Assembly: GCA_964535025.1 (NCBI GenBank)
Contig: CAZHRW010000201.1
Span: forward strand, 1-47,853
From: JAAYZK01 sp964535025
GTDB taxonomy: Bacteria; Planctomycetota; Phycisphaerae; SM23-33; FEN-1343
Length of the DNA: 47,853 nt
Direction: 5' to 3'
The notes under the pieces are model-generated. The model was not told the DNA's origin, ran no database searches, and saw only the letters and a program-made list of their open reading frames with translations. The position numbers were made by a program, and so were the translations under genes. Below, piece by piece: positions 25,748-34,087 of the stretch; the first letter of the stretch is position 1; each line of letters opens with the position of its first letter.

Positions 25748-25763
25748 TGGCACGGCGGTTGTA
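25748..25763 (+). promoter_or_regulatory. sigma-54 (-24/-12) promoter
   Basis: TGGCACG (25748-25754), four bases, TTGTA (25759-25763): a perfect -24 element at the right distance from a -12 element that differs from TTGCA only by C to T. The transcript would start near 25773, giving a leader of about 17 nt that contains the GGAGAGGG ribosome-binding site of the next gene. The activator gene just upstream makes this functional reading likely. The rest of the 317-bp gap (25473-25789) holds GC-rich palindromes and an AT-rich stretch near 25690-25705 that could be an activator site. Confidence 0.75.
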
Positions 25764-25789
25764 ACAATAGGTCTCTCGGAGAGGGAACA

Positions 25790-26230
25790 ATGGAACGACG
25801 AGCCAAAGGTGTCTACGCGAGACGTGCACCGGGTCGCTCTGCCTTTGTGGTGATGGTCTGCAAGGACCCTGATGAGGTGGACCGCGTGTCCAGGCTCATG
25901 AGGGAGATGGGATCCTGCAGCTTAGTTACCTACCGCAGGATCAGCGACTTGGCGATGAATGCTCCGAGAAGCGGAGCCTCACTGGTGATTCTGGCGGACG
26001 ATTCGCCGGAGCCGACGGTCGAACATTCGTTGCGATGGTTGAAGCGATGGTCTCCGGCTGCTTCGGTGGCCGTGGTCGGCTCGACGGGCCGGCCGAATCT
26101 GGAACTCGTGGCGCGGACGGGCGGAGCGAGCTACTTCGTGCATCCGGTCGCCGAGGACCAGTGGCGGGCCCTGTTGGAACATGCTTTGCAGACGACCGGG
26201 ACATTCCGGACCTCGCTGCCCGGTCGATGA
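25790..26230 (+). CDS. degenerate receiver-like protein (146 aa)
   Basis: Start ATG at 25790 has GGAGAGGG four bases upstream; the frame opens at 25553 but that part spans the promoter. Residues 17-135 read like a CheY fold: a first strand FVVMVC, a strand ASLVILADDS where the phospho-acceptor would be, VAVVGSTG for the Thr/Ser strand, and YFVHPVAEDQW where the usual Lys-Pro has become His-Pro. The first acidic pair is weak (CKDPDEV). So a phosphorylation-independent (pseudo-)receiver, assigned from pattern only. Codon use is less GC-biased at third positions than neighbours, suggesting transfer. Controlled by the sigma-54 promoter upstream. Confidence 0.65.
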   Translation: MERRAKGVYARRAPGRSAFVVMVCKDPDEVDRVSRLMREMGSCSLVTYRRISDLAMNAPRSGASLVILADDSPEPTVEHSLRWLKRWSPAASVAVVGSTGRPNLELVARTGGASYFVHPVAEDQWRALLEHALQTTGTFRTSLPGR

Positions 26231-26346
26231 TGTGGCTGACGCTCGCCTCGAAGGAGGCTGGAAGAGAAAGATCCGGGCGAGCAGCCAGCCAGGGCACAGT
26301 CGGCCCATCTGAGTGGGCCGAGCGCAAGTCGGCGCTTGCAGATTGT

Positions 26347-26374
26347 TTGACAAGTGTACAGCCAGCGGGATATT
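26347..26374 (+). promoter_or_regulatory. possible internal promoter for the structured RNA
   Basis: Perfect TTGACA (26347-26352), 16-bp spacer, GATATT (26369-26374). If used, transcription would begin near 26381 and cut the 10-bp ATTCGACGCG stem, which argues against it or for an RNA starting inside that region. Confidence 0.35.
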
Positions 26375-26653
26375 CGACGCGACCGAGGAGCCTCGAATGA
26401 GTGCGGCCGCGTCGAATGGAAAGCTGGTTCGGGATCTTTAGCCCCGTGAACCGTCTACGGCCTGAGCAACCGTGAATGCCCGTCCCCCGGGTAAGGTTCA
26501 CACGAGATCCCATATGGTGGAGGGTCCGGGAAAGGACCCAGGTACGAGGTACCGTCGGGGATGAGCTCCCGGCGAAGCGCTGTTGTTTCTCCTTCGGCAG
26601 CCGCCTTGTATCCGGAGTCTCACTAGAGCGAGGGGAGCCTCTACCAAGGCGAA

Positions 26654-26700
26654 GGGCGATCGCAATGTCAGTGAGCGGGCATTGCGTCGCCCCCTTTTTT
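26654..26700 (+). terminator. strong intrinsic terminator
   Basis: GGGCGATCGCAATG pairs with CATTGCGTCGCCC, a 13-bp stem with one bulged T, directly followed by CCTTTTTT (T-run 26695-26700). It has plus-strand polarity and follows no obvious coding gene other than the pseudo-receiver 420 bp upstream, so it marks the end of the structured RNA. Confidence 0.85.
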
Positions 26701-26733
26701 GCGCTGCGCCGGCCGGGCATCCACGGATCTCCT

Positions 26734-27000
26734 CCCATTTTCGTGGCTACGACAGGGATAGCCACAAAGGGCACAAAGACTCCAACGGATAAGGACAGCG
26801 ACACAGCAGGCCACAGAGTTCACAGAGGGCTCAGAGAGAAACGCCAACAAGTGACGTGCAACAAGTGAACGTGAATCTTCTTTCCCTGTGTTCTCCGTGC
26901 CCTCTGTGGCGCAAGCCATCGCGGCTTTGCTTTTGCGTTCTTTGTGCTCTTTGTGGCTCCCTTGGCCGTAGCTGTCTGCGACGACAAGCAACCACGGAAA
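26734..27000 (+). repeat. ~270-bp palindromic interspersed element, copy A
   Basis: Ends carry imperfect inverted repeats: TTTTCGTGGCTACGACAGG on the left and, inverted, CCGTGGTTGCTTGTCGTCGC on the right. Inside lie nested arms, AGCCACAAAGGGCACAAAG against CTTTGTGCTCTTTGTGGCT, and CCACAGAGTTCACAGAGGG against CCCTCTGTGG. A second complete copy in opposite orientation is at 45162-45445 and a partial one at 19960-20145. Small open frames across it (repeats of His-Lys-Gly) are spurious. Could be a MITE-like element or a structured-RNA repeat. Confidence 0.8.
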
Positions 27001-27042
27001 CGGGATGAGAACGCATTTACAGCCCGCCGTGCCACGCGCGCG

Positions 27043-27083
27043 AAAACGCGGCGCGACCGACGTATCGTGTCGATCGCGCCGCG
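27043..27083 (-). terminator. intrinsic terminator of rpsA
   Basis: Minus strand CGCGGCGCGA (27083-27074) pairs with TCGCGCCGCG (27056-27047), with an inner CGAC/GTCG helix in the loop, then TTTT. It sits 22 bp after the rpsA stop codon. Confidence 0.75.
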
Positions 27084-27104
27084 CGGTGTGGCGTGGGGTA
27101 GGCC

Positions 27105-28946
27105 TTACTGGCTCTCGTCGTCGCCGTCCTCCTGGGGCTCCTCTTGTGGCTCTTGTTGGGCTTCCTGGGCTGTCTCGCCCTGTTCGGCCGCGGTCTGGAG
27201 GACCAGGTCATTGGCCATGCTGCCGAGCATGCCGCTCTCGGCGCCCAGGCCGCCGCGTCGTCGGATGGGCTCGGCGGCGCCTTCCGGCTGGTCCTCGGCG
27301 GCCCACTGGGCGCGCTTGAGGGACAGGCCGATCTTGCGCTCCTCGATATCGACGCGGAGGATCTTGACCTCGATCTCCTCGCCGGCCTTGACCACGTCCT
27401 GCGGGTTGTCGACCTTGTGGTCGGCCAGTTCGCTGACGTGCAGCAGGCCCTCGAGGTCGGGCTCCAGCTCAACGAACACGCCGAAGTTGGTCAGCTTGGT
27501 GACCTTCCCGCGGACGATCTGCCCCGGCAGGTACCGCTCGGGGATCGCCCGCAGCCACGGGTCTTCGGTGAGCTGCTTGAGGCCCAGGGCCACGCGCATC
27601 TTCTCCTCGTCCACCGACAGGACGACGCACTGGAGCTCCTGGCCCTTCTTGAGCATCTCGGAGGGATGGCCGACCTTCTTGGTCCAGCTCAGGTCGCTGA
27701 CGTGCAGCAGCCCGTCGATCCCTTCCTCGATCTCCACGAACGCGCCGTAGTTGGTCAGGTTGCGGACCTTGCCGGTGATGACCGTGCCGGGCGGGTACTT
27801 CTGCTTGACCAGGGTCCACGGATTGACCTCGGTCTGCTTCATGCCCAGGGAGATCTCCTGCTTGTCCTTGTTGACCTCCAGGACCACCACCTCGATCTCG
27901 TCGTCGACGTTGACCAGTTCGCTGGGATGGTTGATCCGGCGGGTCCAGCTCATCTCGGAGATGTGCACCAGCCCCTCGATGCCTTCCTCCAACTGGACGA
28001 AGGCCCCGTAGGACATGATGTTGACCACCTTGCCTTTGACGCGGCTGTTGACCGCGTAGCGCTGCTCGATGTTCTCCCACGGGGAGGGGAACTTCTGCTT
28101 GAGGCCCAGGGCGATCTTTTCCTTGGCCCGATCGACGTTGAGGATCATCACCTCGATGGTCTCGTCGATCTTGACCACCTCGGAGGGGTGGCTGATCCGG
28201 CCCCAGCTCATGTCGGTGATGTGCAGCAGCCCGTCCACGCCGCCGAGGTCGACGAACGCGCCGAAGTCGGCGATATTCTTGACCACGCCGCTGCGGAGCT
28301 CGCCCACTTCGATCTCGGCCATGAGCTTTTCCTTGGCCTTCTGGCGGCGCTCCTCGATCAGCTTGCGGCGGGAGATGACGATATTGCGGCGGTCCTCGTC
28401 GATCTTGAGGATCTTGCCCTCGATCTCCTGGCCGATGAACGCGCCGATGTCCGGCGGACGCCGGATGTCGACCTGGCTGGCCGGCAGGAAGACCGGCACG
28501 CCGATGTCCACCAGCAGCCCGCCCTTGATCTTGCGGGTGACCGTGCCGGTGACGACGTCGCCCTCGCTGTTGTTGGCGATGATCCGCTCCCACCCGCGGA
28601 TCCGGTCGGCCTTGCGTTTCGACAGCAGCACCAGTCCGCCGTCGCCCTCGACCGCCTCCAGCAGCACCTCGACCCTTTCGCCGATGGTGACGTCGTCGGG
28701 GCTTCTGAACTCCGTGATGTCCACGATGCCTTCGCTCTTGAGCCCGACCTCGATCAGGACGTCATTGCCGATCTTGTTGACGATACGGCCTTCGAGGATC
28801 GCACCGGGCTGGAACTGCGTGACCGTCGAATCGATCATCTGGCCCATGGATTCGGGGTCGAAATCCTCGCCCAGCGCTTGTTCCAGTTGGTTGGATAGGT
28901 CTTCGTCGCTGAGCCCCAGGGAACGGATAAGCTGTTGGTCTACCAT
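27105..28946 (-). CDS. rpsA: 30S ribosomal protein S1
   Basis: 613 aa with six S1 (OB-fold) domains at about residues 48-115, 130-195, 215-283, 300-370, 387-457 and 474-543. The last four carry the strong GxVxxxxxYGAFVxL..GxxGLLHxSxLS pattern, the first two are divergent as in E. coli S1. Binds mRNA and the 30S subunit for initiation. Residues 545-613 are a charged, Gln/Glu-rich tail (QEPQEEPQED) and poorly ordered. A sigma-70-type promoter is about 140 bp upstream and a terminator follows. Long leader possibly used for autoregulation. Confidence 0.97.
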   Translation of the reverse strand: MVDQQLIRSLGLSDEDLSNQLEQALGEDFDPESMGQMIDSTVTQFQPGAILEGRIVNKIGNDVLIEVGLKSEGIVDITEFRSPDDVTIGERVEVLLEAVEGDGGLVLLSKRKADRIRGWERIIANNSEGDVVTGTVTRKIKGGLLVDIGVPVFLPASQVDIRRPPDIGAFIGQEIEGKILKIDEDRRNIVISRRKLIEERRQKAKEKLMAEIEVGELRSGVVKNIADFGAFVDLGGVDGLLHITDMSWGRISHPSEVVKIDETIEVMILNVDRAKEKIALGLKQKFPSPWENIEQRYAVNSRVKGKVVNIMSYGAFVQLEEGIEGLVHISEMSWTRRINHPSELVNVDDEIEVVVLEVNKDKQEISLGMKQTEVNPWTLVKQKYPPGTVITGKVRNLTNYGAFVEIEEGIDGLLHVSDLSWTKKVGHPSEMLKKGQELQCVVLSVDEEKMRVALGLKQLTEDPWLRAIPERYLPGQIVRGKVTKLTNFGVFVELEPDLEGLLHVSELADHKVDNPQDVVKAGEEIEVKILRVDIEERKIGLSLKRAQWAAEDQPEGAAEPIRRRGGLGAESGMLGSMANDLVLQTAAEQGETAQEAQQEPQEEPQEDGDDESQ

Positions 28947-29084
28947 AAGTTCTCTGTTTACCTGCCTGTTGGGATCGTATCTGGACCGGGATTCCTTCTG
29001 CCGTCCTCACGTTCGGACGACCTCCCGGCGGCCGGACCACCCGGCCGGGGACGTCTCCACATCCTGCGGAAACACGAACGAACC

Positions 29085-29113
29085 ACTCTACGGCCTTCGC
29101 CCCCGCGCGACAA
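29085..29113 (-). promoter_or_regulatory. sigma-70-type promoter of rpsA
   Basis: Minus strand TTGTCG (29113-29108), 17-bp spacer, TAGAGT (29090-29085). It gives a leader of about 130 nt to the rpsA start, long enough for S1 feedback structures. Confidence 0.45.
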
Positions 29114-29150
29114 GGACAATTATCGGCAAAACCGGCCGCGCTGTTGGGGC

Positions 29151-29179
29151 TGGACGTCGCCGGGCGACGCCGGTACAGT
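29151..29179 (+). promoter_or_regulatory. sigma-70-type promoter of the FAD oxidoreductase
   Basis: TGGACG (29151-29156), 17-bp spacer, TACAGT (29174-29179). Divergent from the rpsA promoter; the same TGGACG-17-TAC(A)CT-like pattern occurs before apt. Confidence 0.5.
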
Positions 29180-29211
29180 CGGCGGCGGCAGGGGGGACAA
29201 CGAGGAGCGCC

Positions 29212-30417
29212 ATGGCAGACACCATCGAGCAGCCCGCCCGGAAGGTCCCCGTGTGGGGGCGTTTCGACGTCGTCGTGGTCGGCGGCGGCGTCGGCGGCGT
29301 CGCGGCCGCCCTGGCCGCGGCGCGGACCGGCGCAAGCACGTGCCTGATCGAGAAGGCCGCCGCGCTCGGCGGGCTGGCCACGCTGGGCCACGTCGTCCTG
29401 TACACCCCTCTGTGCGACGGGTGCGGCCGCCAGGTGGTGGGGGGGATCGGCGAGGAATTGATGCACCTGTCGATCGCCGACGGGTGCGGGGAGATTCCCC
29501 CCGCCTGGCGGGAGGGCGCCTCCGCCGCCGAGCGGGCCGGAACCCGCCTGCACACGCTGTTCAACCCCGCCTCCTATATGCTCGCGCTGGAAGAGGTCGC
29601 CCTGGCCGCCGGCGTGACGCTCTACTACGACATGCGCTTCTGCGACGTCGCCACCGACCAGCGAAGCGGCGCGATCACCGCGGTCGTCGTCGAGAGCAAG
29701 TCCGGCCGCCAGGCCCTTCGCTGCCGCACCGTCATCGACGCCACCGGCGACGCCGACGTCTGCGCCGCCGCCGGGGCCCAGACCGTCTCCCTGGACACCA
29801 ACGCCTGGGCCGCGTGGTTCTACACCTTCAACGGCCAAAGCCTCGACCTGCACAAGCTCCAGGCGCCGTTCGACCGCTTCGGCGGTCCCGTCGAGGGGCA
29901 GAAGGGCTATCGCGGGGACGATGTCGAGTCGGTGACGGCCCACCTGATCGACTCCCGCGCCGAGGTCCGCAAGCGCCTGGCGGCCCTGCGGGCCGACTCG
30001 GACGGCCCGACGCCGTTCGTCGCCATGCTGCCGCAGGTGCCGGACCTGCGGATGACCCGGCGGCTGGTGGGGGTTTACGAGTTGACGCGGGCGGACGACC
30101 ATCGCGCGTTCGACGACGGGATCGGCCTGATTGGCGACTGGCGGGAGCCCGGGCCGATCTGGTCGATTCCCTTCCGCAGCCTCCGCGCCGCCGCGGTGCC
30201 CAACCTCCTGGCCGTCGGCCGCTGCTTCTCGGCCGATCAGACCGTCTGGGACGCCACGCGCATCATCCCCGGCTGCGTCGTCACCGGTCAGGCCGCCGGC
30301 ACCGCCGCCGCGATGGCCGTCGCCGACACCGACAGCCGCTTCGACTCTCTCGACGTCGCCGCGCTCCGCGAGCAACTCCGCCGCGACGGGGCGATGCTGG
30401 ACGTCAACCCAGCGTGA
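29212..30417 (+). CDS. FAD-dependent oxidoreductase
   Basis: 401 aa from ATG 29212 with GAGGAGCG upstream; longer open frames from 28069 run antisense through rpsA and are not used. The dinucleotide fold VVVVGGGVGGVAAALAAA (about residues 19-36) with ribose-binding Glu in CLIEKAAALGG starts the protein, an internal ATGDADVC motif follows, and the C-terminal FAD motif is VGRCFSADQ. Matches the FAD_oxidored (Pfam PF12831) family of flavoproteins abundant in Planctomycetota near carbohydrate genes. Substrate unknown. The 3' end overlaps the convergent DUF481 gene by 14 bp. Confidence 0.88.
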   Translation: MADTIEQPARKVPVWGRFDVVVVGGGVGGVAAALAAARTGASTCLIEKAAALGGLATLGHVVLYTPLCDGCGRQVVGGIGEELMHLSIADGCGEIPPAWREGASAAERAGTRLHTLFNPASYMLALEEVALAAGVTLYYDMRFCDVATDQRSGAITAVVVESKSGRQALRCRTVIDATGDADVCAAAGAQTVSLDTNAWAAWFYTFNGQSLDLHKLQAPFDRFGGPVEGQKGYRGDDVESVTAHLIDSRAEVRKRLAALRADSDGPTPFVAMLPQVPDLRMTRRLVGVYELTRADDHRAFDDGIGLIGDWREPGPIWSIPFRSLRAAAVPNLLAVGRCFSADQTVWDATRIIPGCVVTGQAAGTAAAMAVADTDSRFDSLDVAALREQLRRDGAMLDVNPA

Positions 30418-31471
30418 TTCCCAGGTTGAGGAAGTAGTACGTGTCCAGCCGTTCGACGTCGGGTTGGGGCTGGCTGTCGTATTCGTTGCGGACGCCGGTA
30501 CGGAGCTTGATGGTCTTGGTGTGGTTGAGGTCGATCTGCAGGGCGTTTTCGACGACCAGGCGGAAGTCGCTCAGCGACGAGAAGGTCGGCAGGTAGGTCG
30601 TCTCGTGCGTGAAGCGGAGGCGGTCGTTGATCTGCTTGAAGTAGGCCAGGCCGAGTTCGGCGATGGCGTCGTCGGTACTGGTGCCGTCGTCGTAGGATTC
30701 GTGCTTGTAGCCGACGCCGGCCCGGGTCTTCAGTTCCTGCAGTTCCTGGCGGATCACGAAGTAGCCCACGCCGGCGGTCGCCGTGGTCCGCAGGTCGAGG
30801 TTTTCGAACTCGTCGAACTCCAGTTCCACGCCGCCGAAGCCGAACCAGCGGTCGGTGATGTCCACTTCCAGTTTCACCCCGCCGATCGCCTCGTTGGCGC
30901 TGCGCTCGCCGTCATCGCGTGCGTAGCGCTGGCGGGCGTAGATCTTGAGGCGTTCGCTGGGGGTCTTGAAGAAGATGCCCAGCGCGGCATTGGTGTTGAT
31001 GATCTCGCTGTTGCCCGTCTGCCCGTTGACGCCGGCTTCCAGCTCGAGCGACCAGTCGCCCCGTTCGGTCTCGATCTGCTCGCGCAGGGCCGCCACGAGG
31101 GGGCTGTCGGTCCCGGGCGTCCACAGCGCCTCGATGAGCGACACCGACGTCGTCAGCGGCGCGGCGCCGCCGACGCCGATCTGCTGGAGGTTGGCCTCGG
31201 CGTCGTAGACCAGCCGTCCGGCGACGGTGGTGCCGGTCTCCAGCCGGGTCGCCAGGGCATCGTGGGTGGTGATGCCGACGACCTTGGCCGCGTCGAGCTT
31301 CACCTCGGCGGCGTAGTCGGTTCGCAGCGTCAGCACCTCGTCGGCCAGGCGGACGACGGTGCCGGTGAGAATCGCGCCGTCGGTGAGGTAGACCTTATCG
31401 GCGCGGGCCGTCGCCGCGGCCGCGGTCAGCACGAGCATCGCCAGGATGGATCCTCGGCACATTCGGACCAT
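30404..31471 (-). CDS. DUF481 (YdiY-like) outer-membrane protein
   Basis: 355 aa with a signal peptide (MVRMCRG..LAMLVLTAAAATARA, cleavage near residue 24). Residues 25-90 look like a small beta domain (YLTDGAILTGTVVRL). From about 140 to the end there are alternating amphipathic strands ending in Tyr/Phe (YARQRYARDD, GVGYKHESY, TYYFLNLGITLG), typical of a DUF481 beta-barrel. E. coli YdiY is of this family; function unknown, possibly a channel or adhesin of the outer membrane. SD GGAGG precedes the start. Confidence 0.85.
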   Translation of the reverse strand: MVRMCRGSILAMLVLTAAAATARADKVYLTDGAILTGTVVRLADEVLTLRTDYAAEVKLDAAKVVGITTHDALATRLETGTTVAGRLVYDAEANLQQIGVGGAAPLTTSVSLIEALWTPGTDSPLVAALREQIETERGDWSLELEAGVNGQTGNSEIINTNAALGIFFKTPSERLKIYARQRYARDDGERSANEAIGGVKLEVDITDRWFGFGGVELEFDEFENLDLRTTATAGVGYFVIRQELQELKTRAGVGYKHESYDDGTSTDDAIAELGLAYFKQINDRLRFTHETTYLPTFSSLSDFRLVVENALQIDLNHTKTIKLRTGVRNEYDSQPQPDVERLDTYYFLNLGITLG

Positions 31472-31644
31472 GATCAGCCTCCGTGTTGTGTGGGCCAGTC
31501 ACCCAAGATGTCGCCGGACGTTCAGTTGGCCCGGCCGCGATGAAGCCCGGGTGGGTCACCGATGGGGCCTCAGGCATGGATCTTACACGCGGGCGGCGCG
31601 ATGGCAACGTCTTTCTTGGCCGAATCCATCGTCCCCGGGGCGTC

Positions 31645-32784
31645 TTACGCCTGCTCCAACGGGTGGCGCCGCTCAAGAAGCGGCAGCGGCAGCCGCCGGC
31701 CGGCGAGGTGGGAGGCGTAGACGCCCTGGATCATCTCCAGCGTCCAGCGTCCGTCGCGACCGCTGGAGATCGGCTCGCGATCGGCCGCCGCCGCGCTCAG
31801 CAGGTCCCAGGCGGCGTGGCGATTGCACTGGGCGTAGTAGGCGCCGATCCCCGGGCCGGTCTTCTCCGGCGGCCACGGCGCCGCGCCGGGGATCTCGTCC
31901 ATGGGCAGCTCCTCGACGCGTTTGAACTGGCCAGCGTCCTCGAAGGGCATCGGCGACCGGCAGAGGCGCAGGACGCGATCCCCTTCGCTGTACCGGAACG
32001 CCAGGCGCCCCTCGGTGCAGACGATCGTGATCCCGAAGCGCCACTGCCCGCCGGTGAACCGGCCGCGACGGCTCTCGAAGTGGCAGTGGACGTTGCCGGG
32101 GAAGCCGAACACGGCGACGATCTCGTCGCCGGCGACGGGGCCGACCGGCTCGGTGGGCTCGCGGACGTCGGCGGCGACCATGTCGCGCCCGTCGTGGGCG
32201 ACGTGGCCGAAGACCCACGCCGGATCGCCGAACAGGAAGCGGCAGATATCGAACAGGTGCGTCCCCAGGGTCATCATGTCCTCCCCGCCGCCCCGGTCGT
32301 CCTCCTTGCCCCGGCAGTAGGCCATGACCGGACGGCCGAGGCTGCCGCCGCGGATCAGCGCGCGGGCCGTGCGGAACGATGTCCAGTACCGCGCCAGGTG
32401 GGCCACCGTCAGCTTCACCCCGGCCGCGTCCGCCGCGGCGACCATCCGGTCGGCGTCGGCCAGGCGTGCGGCGAAGGGCTTTTCGCAGTAGATGTGGCAG
32501 CCCGCCTCGGCGGCGCCGACCACGACATCGGTGTGGTGGACGGGCAGGCGGGAGCACAGGCACACCACGTCGGGCCGCTCGCGGTCGAGCAGCTCGCGCC
32601 AGTCGGCGTACGCGGCCGGCGCGCGGGTATCGGCGGCCAGGGCGGCACGGCTGGCGTCGTCGGGGTCGGCCACGGCGCAGAGCTCCACGCCCGGCAGCCC
32701 GTCGAACGCCTCGTGGATCCCGTGTCCGCCGCGGGCCTTGTTGCGCTCATGGTCGATCACGCCGACGCGCCAGGTTCGATGCAT
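31645..32784 (-). CDS. Gfo/Idh/MocA family oxidoreductase
   Basis: 379 aa from ATG 32784, preferred to 32823 because it starts the Rossmann strand (MHRTWRVGVIDH) directly. NAD(P)-binding fold in the first 120 residues, then the signature CEKPFAARL containing the catalytic-site Lys of the EKP motif and AHLARY. A GGxW-type centre and a C-terminal beta-sheet domain follow. Such enzymes oxidise or reduce sugars and inositols. It sits divergent from apt and the two probably share no regulation. Confidence 0.9.
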   Translation of the reverse strand: MHRTWRVGVIDHERNKARGGHGIHEAFDGLPGVELCAVADPDDASRAALAADTRAPAAYADWRELLDRERPDVVCLCSRLPVHHTDVVVGAAEAGCHIYCEKPFAARLADADRMVAAADAAGVKLTVAHLARYWTSFRTARALIRGGSLGRPVMAYCRGKEDDRGGGEDMMTLGTHLFDICRFLFGDPAWVFGHVAHDGRDMVAADVREPTEPVGPVAGDEIVAVFGFPGNVHCHFESRRGRFTGGQWRFGITIVCTEGRLAFRYSEGDRVLRLCRSPMPFEDAGQFKRVEELPMDEIPGAAPWPPEKTGPGIGAYYAQCNRHAAWDLLSAAAADREPISSGRDGRWTLEMIQGVYASHLAGRRLPLPLLERRHPLEQA

Positions 32785-32876
32785 GGTGGTGACTCCCGTG
32801 GGTTGGAGGATTCTCGGCATCATAGCGGCCTGCGCCGGCGTGCGTCAAATGGCGCGCCCGGGCGATTCGGCGACGC

Positions 32877-32905
32877 TGGACGCCGGCGGCGCGGGCCGTT
32901 ACACT
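32877..32905 (+). promoter_or_regulatory. sigma-70-type promoter of apt
   Basis: TGGACG (32877-32882), 17-bp spacer, TACACT (32900-32905); predicted start near 32912, about 25 nt before the apt ATG. Confidence 0.55.
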
Positions 32906-32937
32906 CGTGGGGCACCGGACCGCTTTCGGAGATCGCC

Positions 32938-33456
32938 ATGGACGCGCTGGAAAAACTCATTCGCGACGTGCCGGATTTCCCCACCAAGGGGATCCTCTTC
33001 AAGGACATCACGCCCCTGCTGGCCAACGCCGCCGGCCTGAAGGAGACGGTCCACCGGCTCATCGAGCCGTTCTTGAACGCCGGCGTGGAGGTGGTGGTCG
33101 GAACCGAGAGCCGCGGGTTCATCTTCGGCACCGCCGCGGCGGTGGAGCTGGGCGTGGGCTTCGTGCCCATCCGCAAGCCGGGCAAGCTGCCGTGCCCGAC
33201 AATGCGGGCCGAGTACGAGCTCGAGTACGGCACGGACGCCGTCGAGATCCACGCCGACGCGATCCACGCGGGACAGAAGGTGCTGATGATCGACGACCTG
33301 CTGGCCACCGGCGGCACGATGGCCGCGTCGTGTCAACTCGTCGAGCAGCTCGGCGGGGAGATCTGCGGCGTGTGCTTCGTGGTCGAGCTGTGCTTCCTCA
33401 ACGGCCGCGAGAGACTCGGCGCCTACCCCGTGCACGCGCTGATCCAGGTCGACTAG
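32938..33456 (+). CDS. apt: adenine phosphoribosyltransferase
   Basis: 172 aa. Type I PRTase fold: N-terminal hood with IRDVPDFPTKGILFKDITPLL, the ESRGFIFG loop and the PRPP motif VLMIDDLLATGGTM. Salvages adenine with PRPP to AMP. A CGGAG site precedes the start. The stop codon overlaps that of the convergent fasciclin gene in the palindrome CTAG. Confidence 0.95.
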   Translation: MDALEKLIRDVPDFPTKGILFKDITPLLANAAGLKETVHRLIEPFLNAGVEVVVGTESRGFIFGTAAAVELGVGFVPIRKPGKLPCPTMRAEYELEYGTDAVEIHADAIHAGQKVLMIDDLLATGGTMAASCQLVEQLGGEICGVCFVVELCFLNGRERLGAYPVHALIQVD

Positions 33457-33956
33457 TTCTCCGGCGGCAGCAGCACGTCGCCGATGATGTGGATGACGCC
33501 GTTGGTGGCCGGGAGGTCGGCCTCGGTGACGACGGCGTCGTTGATGAGGATCCTGCCGTTGAGGACGTCGACGTTCAGGTCCTCGCCCGAGAGCGTGCCG
33601 AGCGTCTGCATGCCGACCAGGTCGATCGCCGCGACGGTGCCGGGCACGACGTGGTAGGTCAGGATCTCGCGGAGTCGCGGGCGGTTGGCCGGTTGCAGCA
33701 GCGATCCGATCGTCCCGTCGGCCAGGTCGTCGAACGCCGCGTCGGTCGGCGCGAAGAGGGTAAAGGGGCCCTCGGCCCGCAGCGTGTCGGCCAGGTCGGT
33801 CGCGGCCAGGGCCGCCACCAGCGTCGCGAAGCGGCCGTGGGCGGCGAGCGTGTCGGTAATGCTCTGCTTGCCGGCGCCGCCGCGATCCTGGCATCCGGCA
33901 GCCAGGGTCGCCGCGATGATCCCCACCATCAGTCCGTAAGGCCTGCTCATTGTCAT
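33453..33956 (-). CDS. fasciclin-domain lipoprotein
   Basis: 167 aa. A lipoprotein signal with lipobox LAAGC (cysteine near residue 24) follows a short hydrophobic stretch. One FAS1 domain covers about 33-165: GRFATLVAAL..., FTLFAPTDAAFDDL (conserved FAPTD box), LTYHVVPG and the GVIHIIGDVLLP box at the end. FAS1 proteins are secreted or surface adhesion/ligand-binding domains. The open frame upstream (to 34922) overlaps the radical SAM gene antisense and is not used. Confidence 0.92.
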   Translation of the reverse strand: MTMSRPYGLMVGIIAATLAAGCQDRGGAGKQSITDTLAAHGRFATLVAALAATDLADTLRAEGPFTLFAPTDAAFDDLADGTIGSLLQPANRPRLREILTYHVVPGTVAAIDLVGMQTLGTLSGEDLNVDVLNGRILINDAVVTEADLPATNGVIHIIGDVLLPPEN

Positions 33957-34087
33957 CCCCCCGCGGCGCGGCACGCGCCGTCCCGCGGTCTTATCGGCCC
34001 GAGGGCGCCGCCGACCCGTTGCGAACACGCGCCCTGGCACGCCGTGTCGCCCCCGCGCCGTACGACCCCGACAGCCGCGCCAGACGG

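Larger units (their letters stand above)
26232..26700 (+). ncRNA. putative structured RNA ending in an intrinsic terminator
   Basis: No convincing coding frame, lower GC than neighbours and dense helices. In order: CGGCCCA/TGGGCCG (about 26301-26320), GCAAG/CTTGC (26322-26339), a perfect 10-bp stem ATTCGACGCG/CGCGTCGAAT (26372-26381 with 26408-26417), an outer GGGATC/GATCCC around GTGAACC/GGTTCAC with two inner stems (about 26431-26511), GGGTCC/GGACCC (26522-26539), GGTAC/GTACC (26541-26553), CGGGGA/TCCCGG, and the final terminator. It could be a separate RNA or the long 3' end of the sigma-54 transcript. No known RNA family recognised; not RNase P, tmRNA, SRP or 6S by their conserved motifs. 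Confidence 0.5.

Noticed and set aside
26260..26300. GAGAAAGATCCGGGC resembles the P4 motif of RNase P RNA (GAGGAAAGTCCGGGC)
   Set aside because: The partner strand with ACAGAACCCGG and the other conserved blocks are missing downstream.
26476..26868. Small plus-strand frame over the structured RNA and terminator
   Set aside because: It runs through a strong terminator and into an interspersed repeat, with no ribosome-binding site or domain.
26820..27016. Small His/Lys/Glu-rich frames in repeats at 20.0, 26.9 and 45.2 kb
   Set aside because: They translate the CCACAAAGGGCAC repeat in different frames; typical spurious calls.
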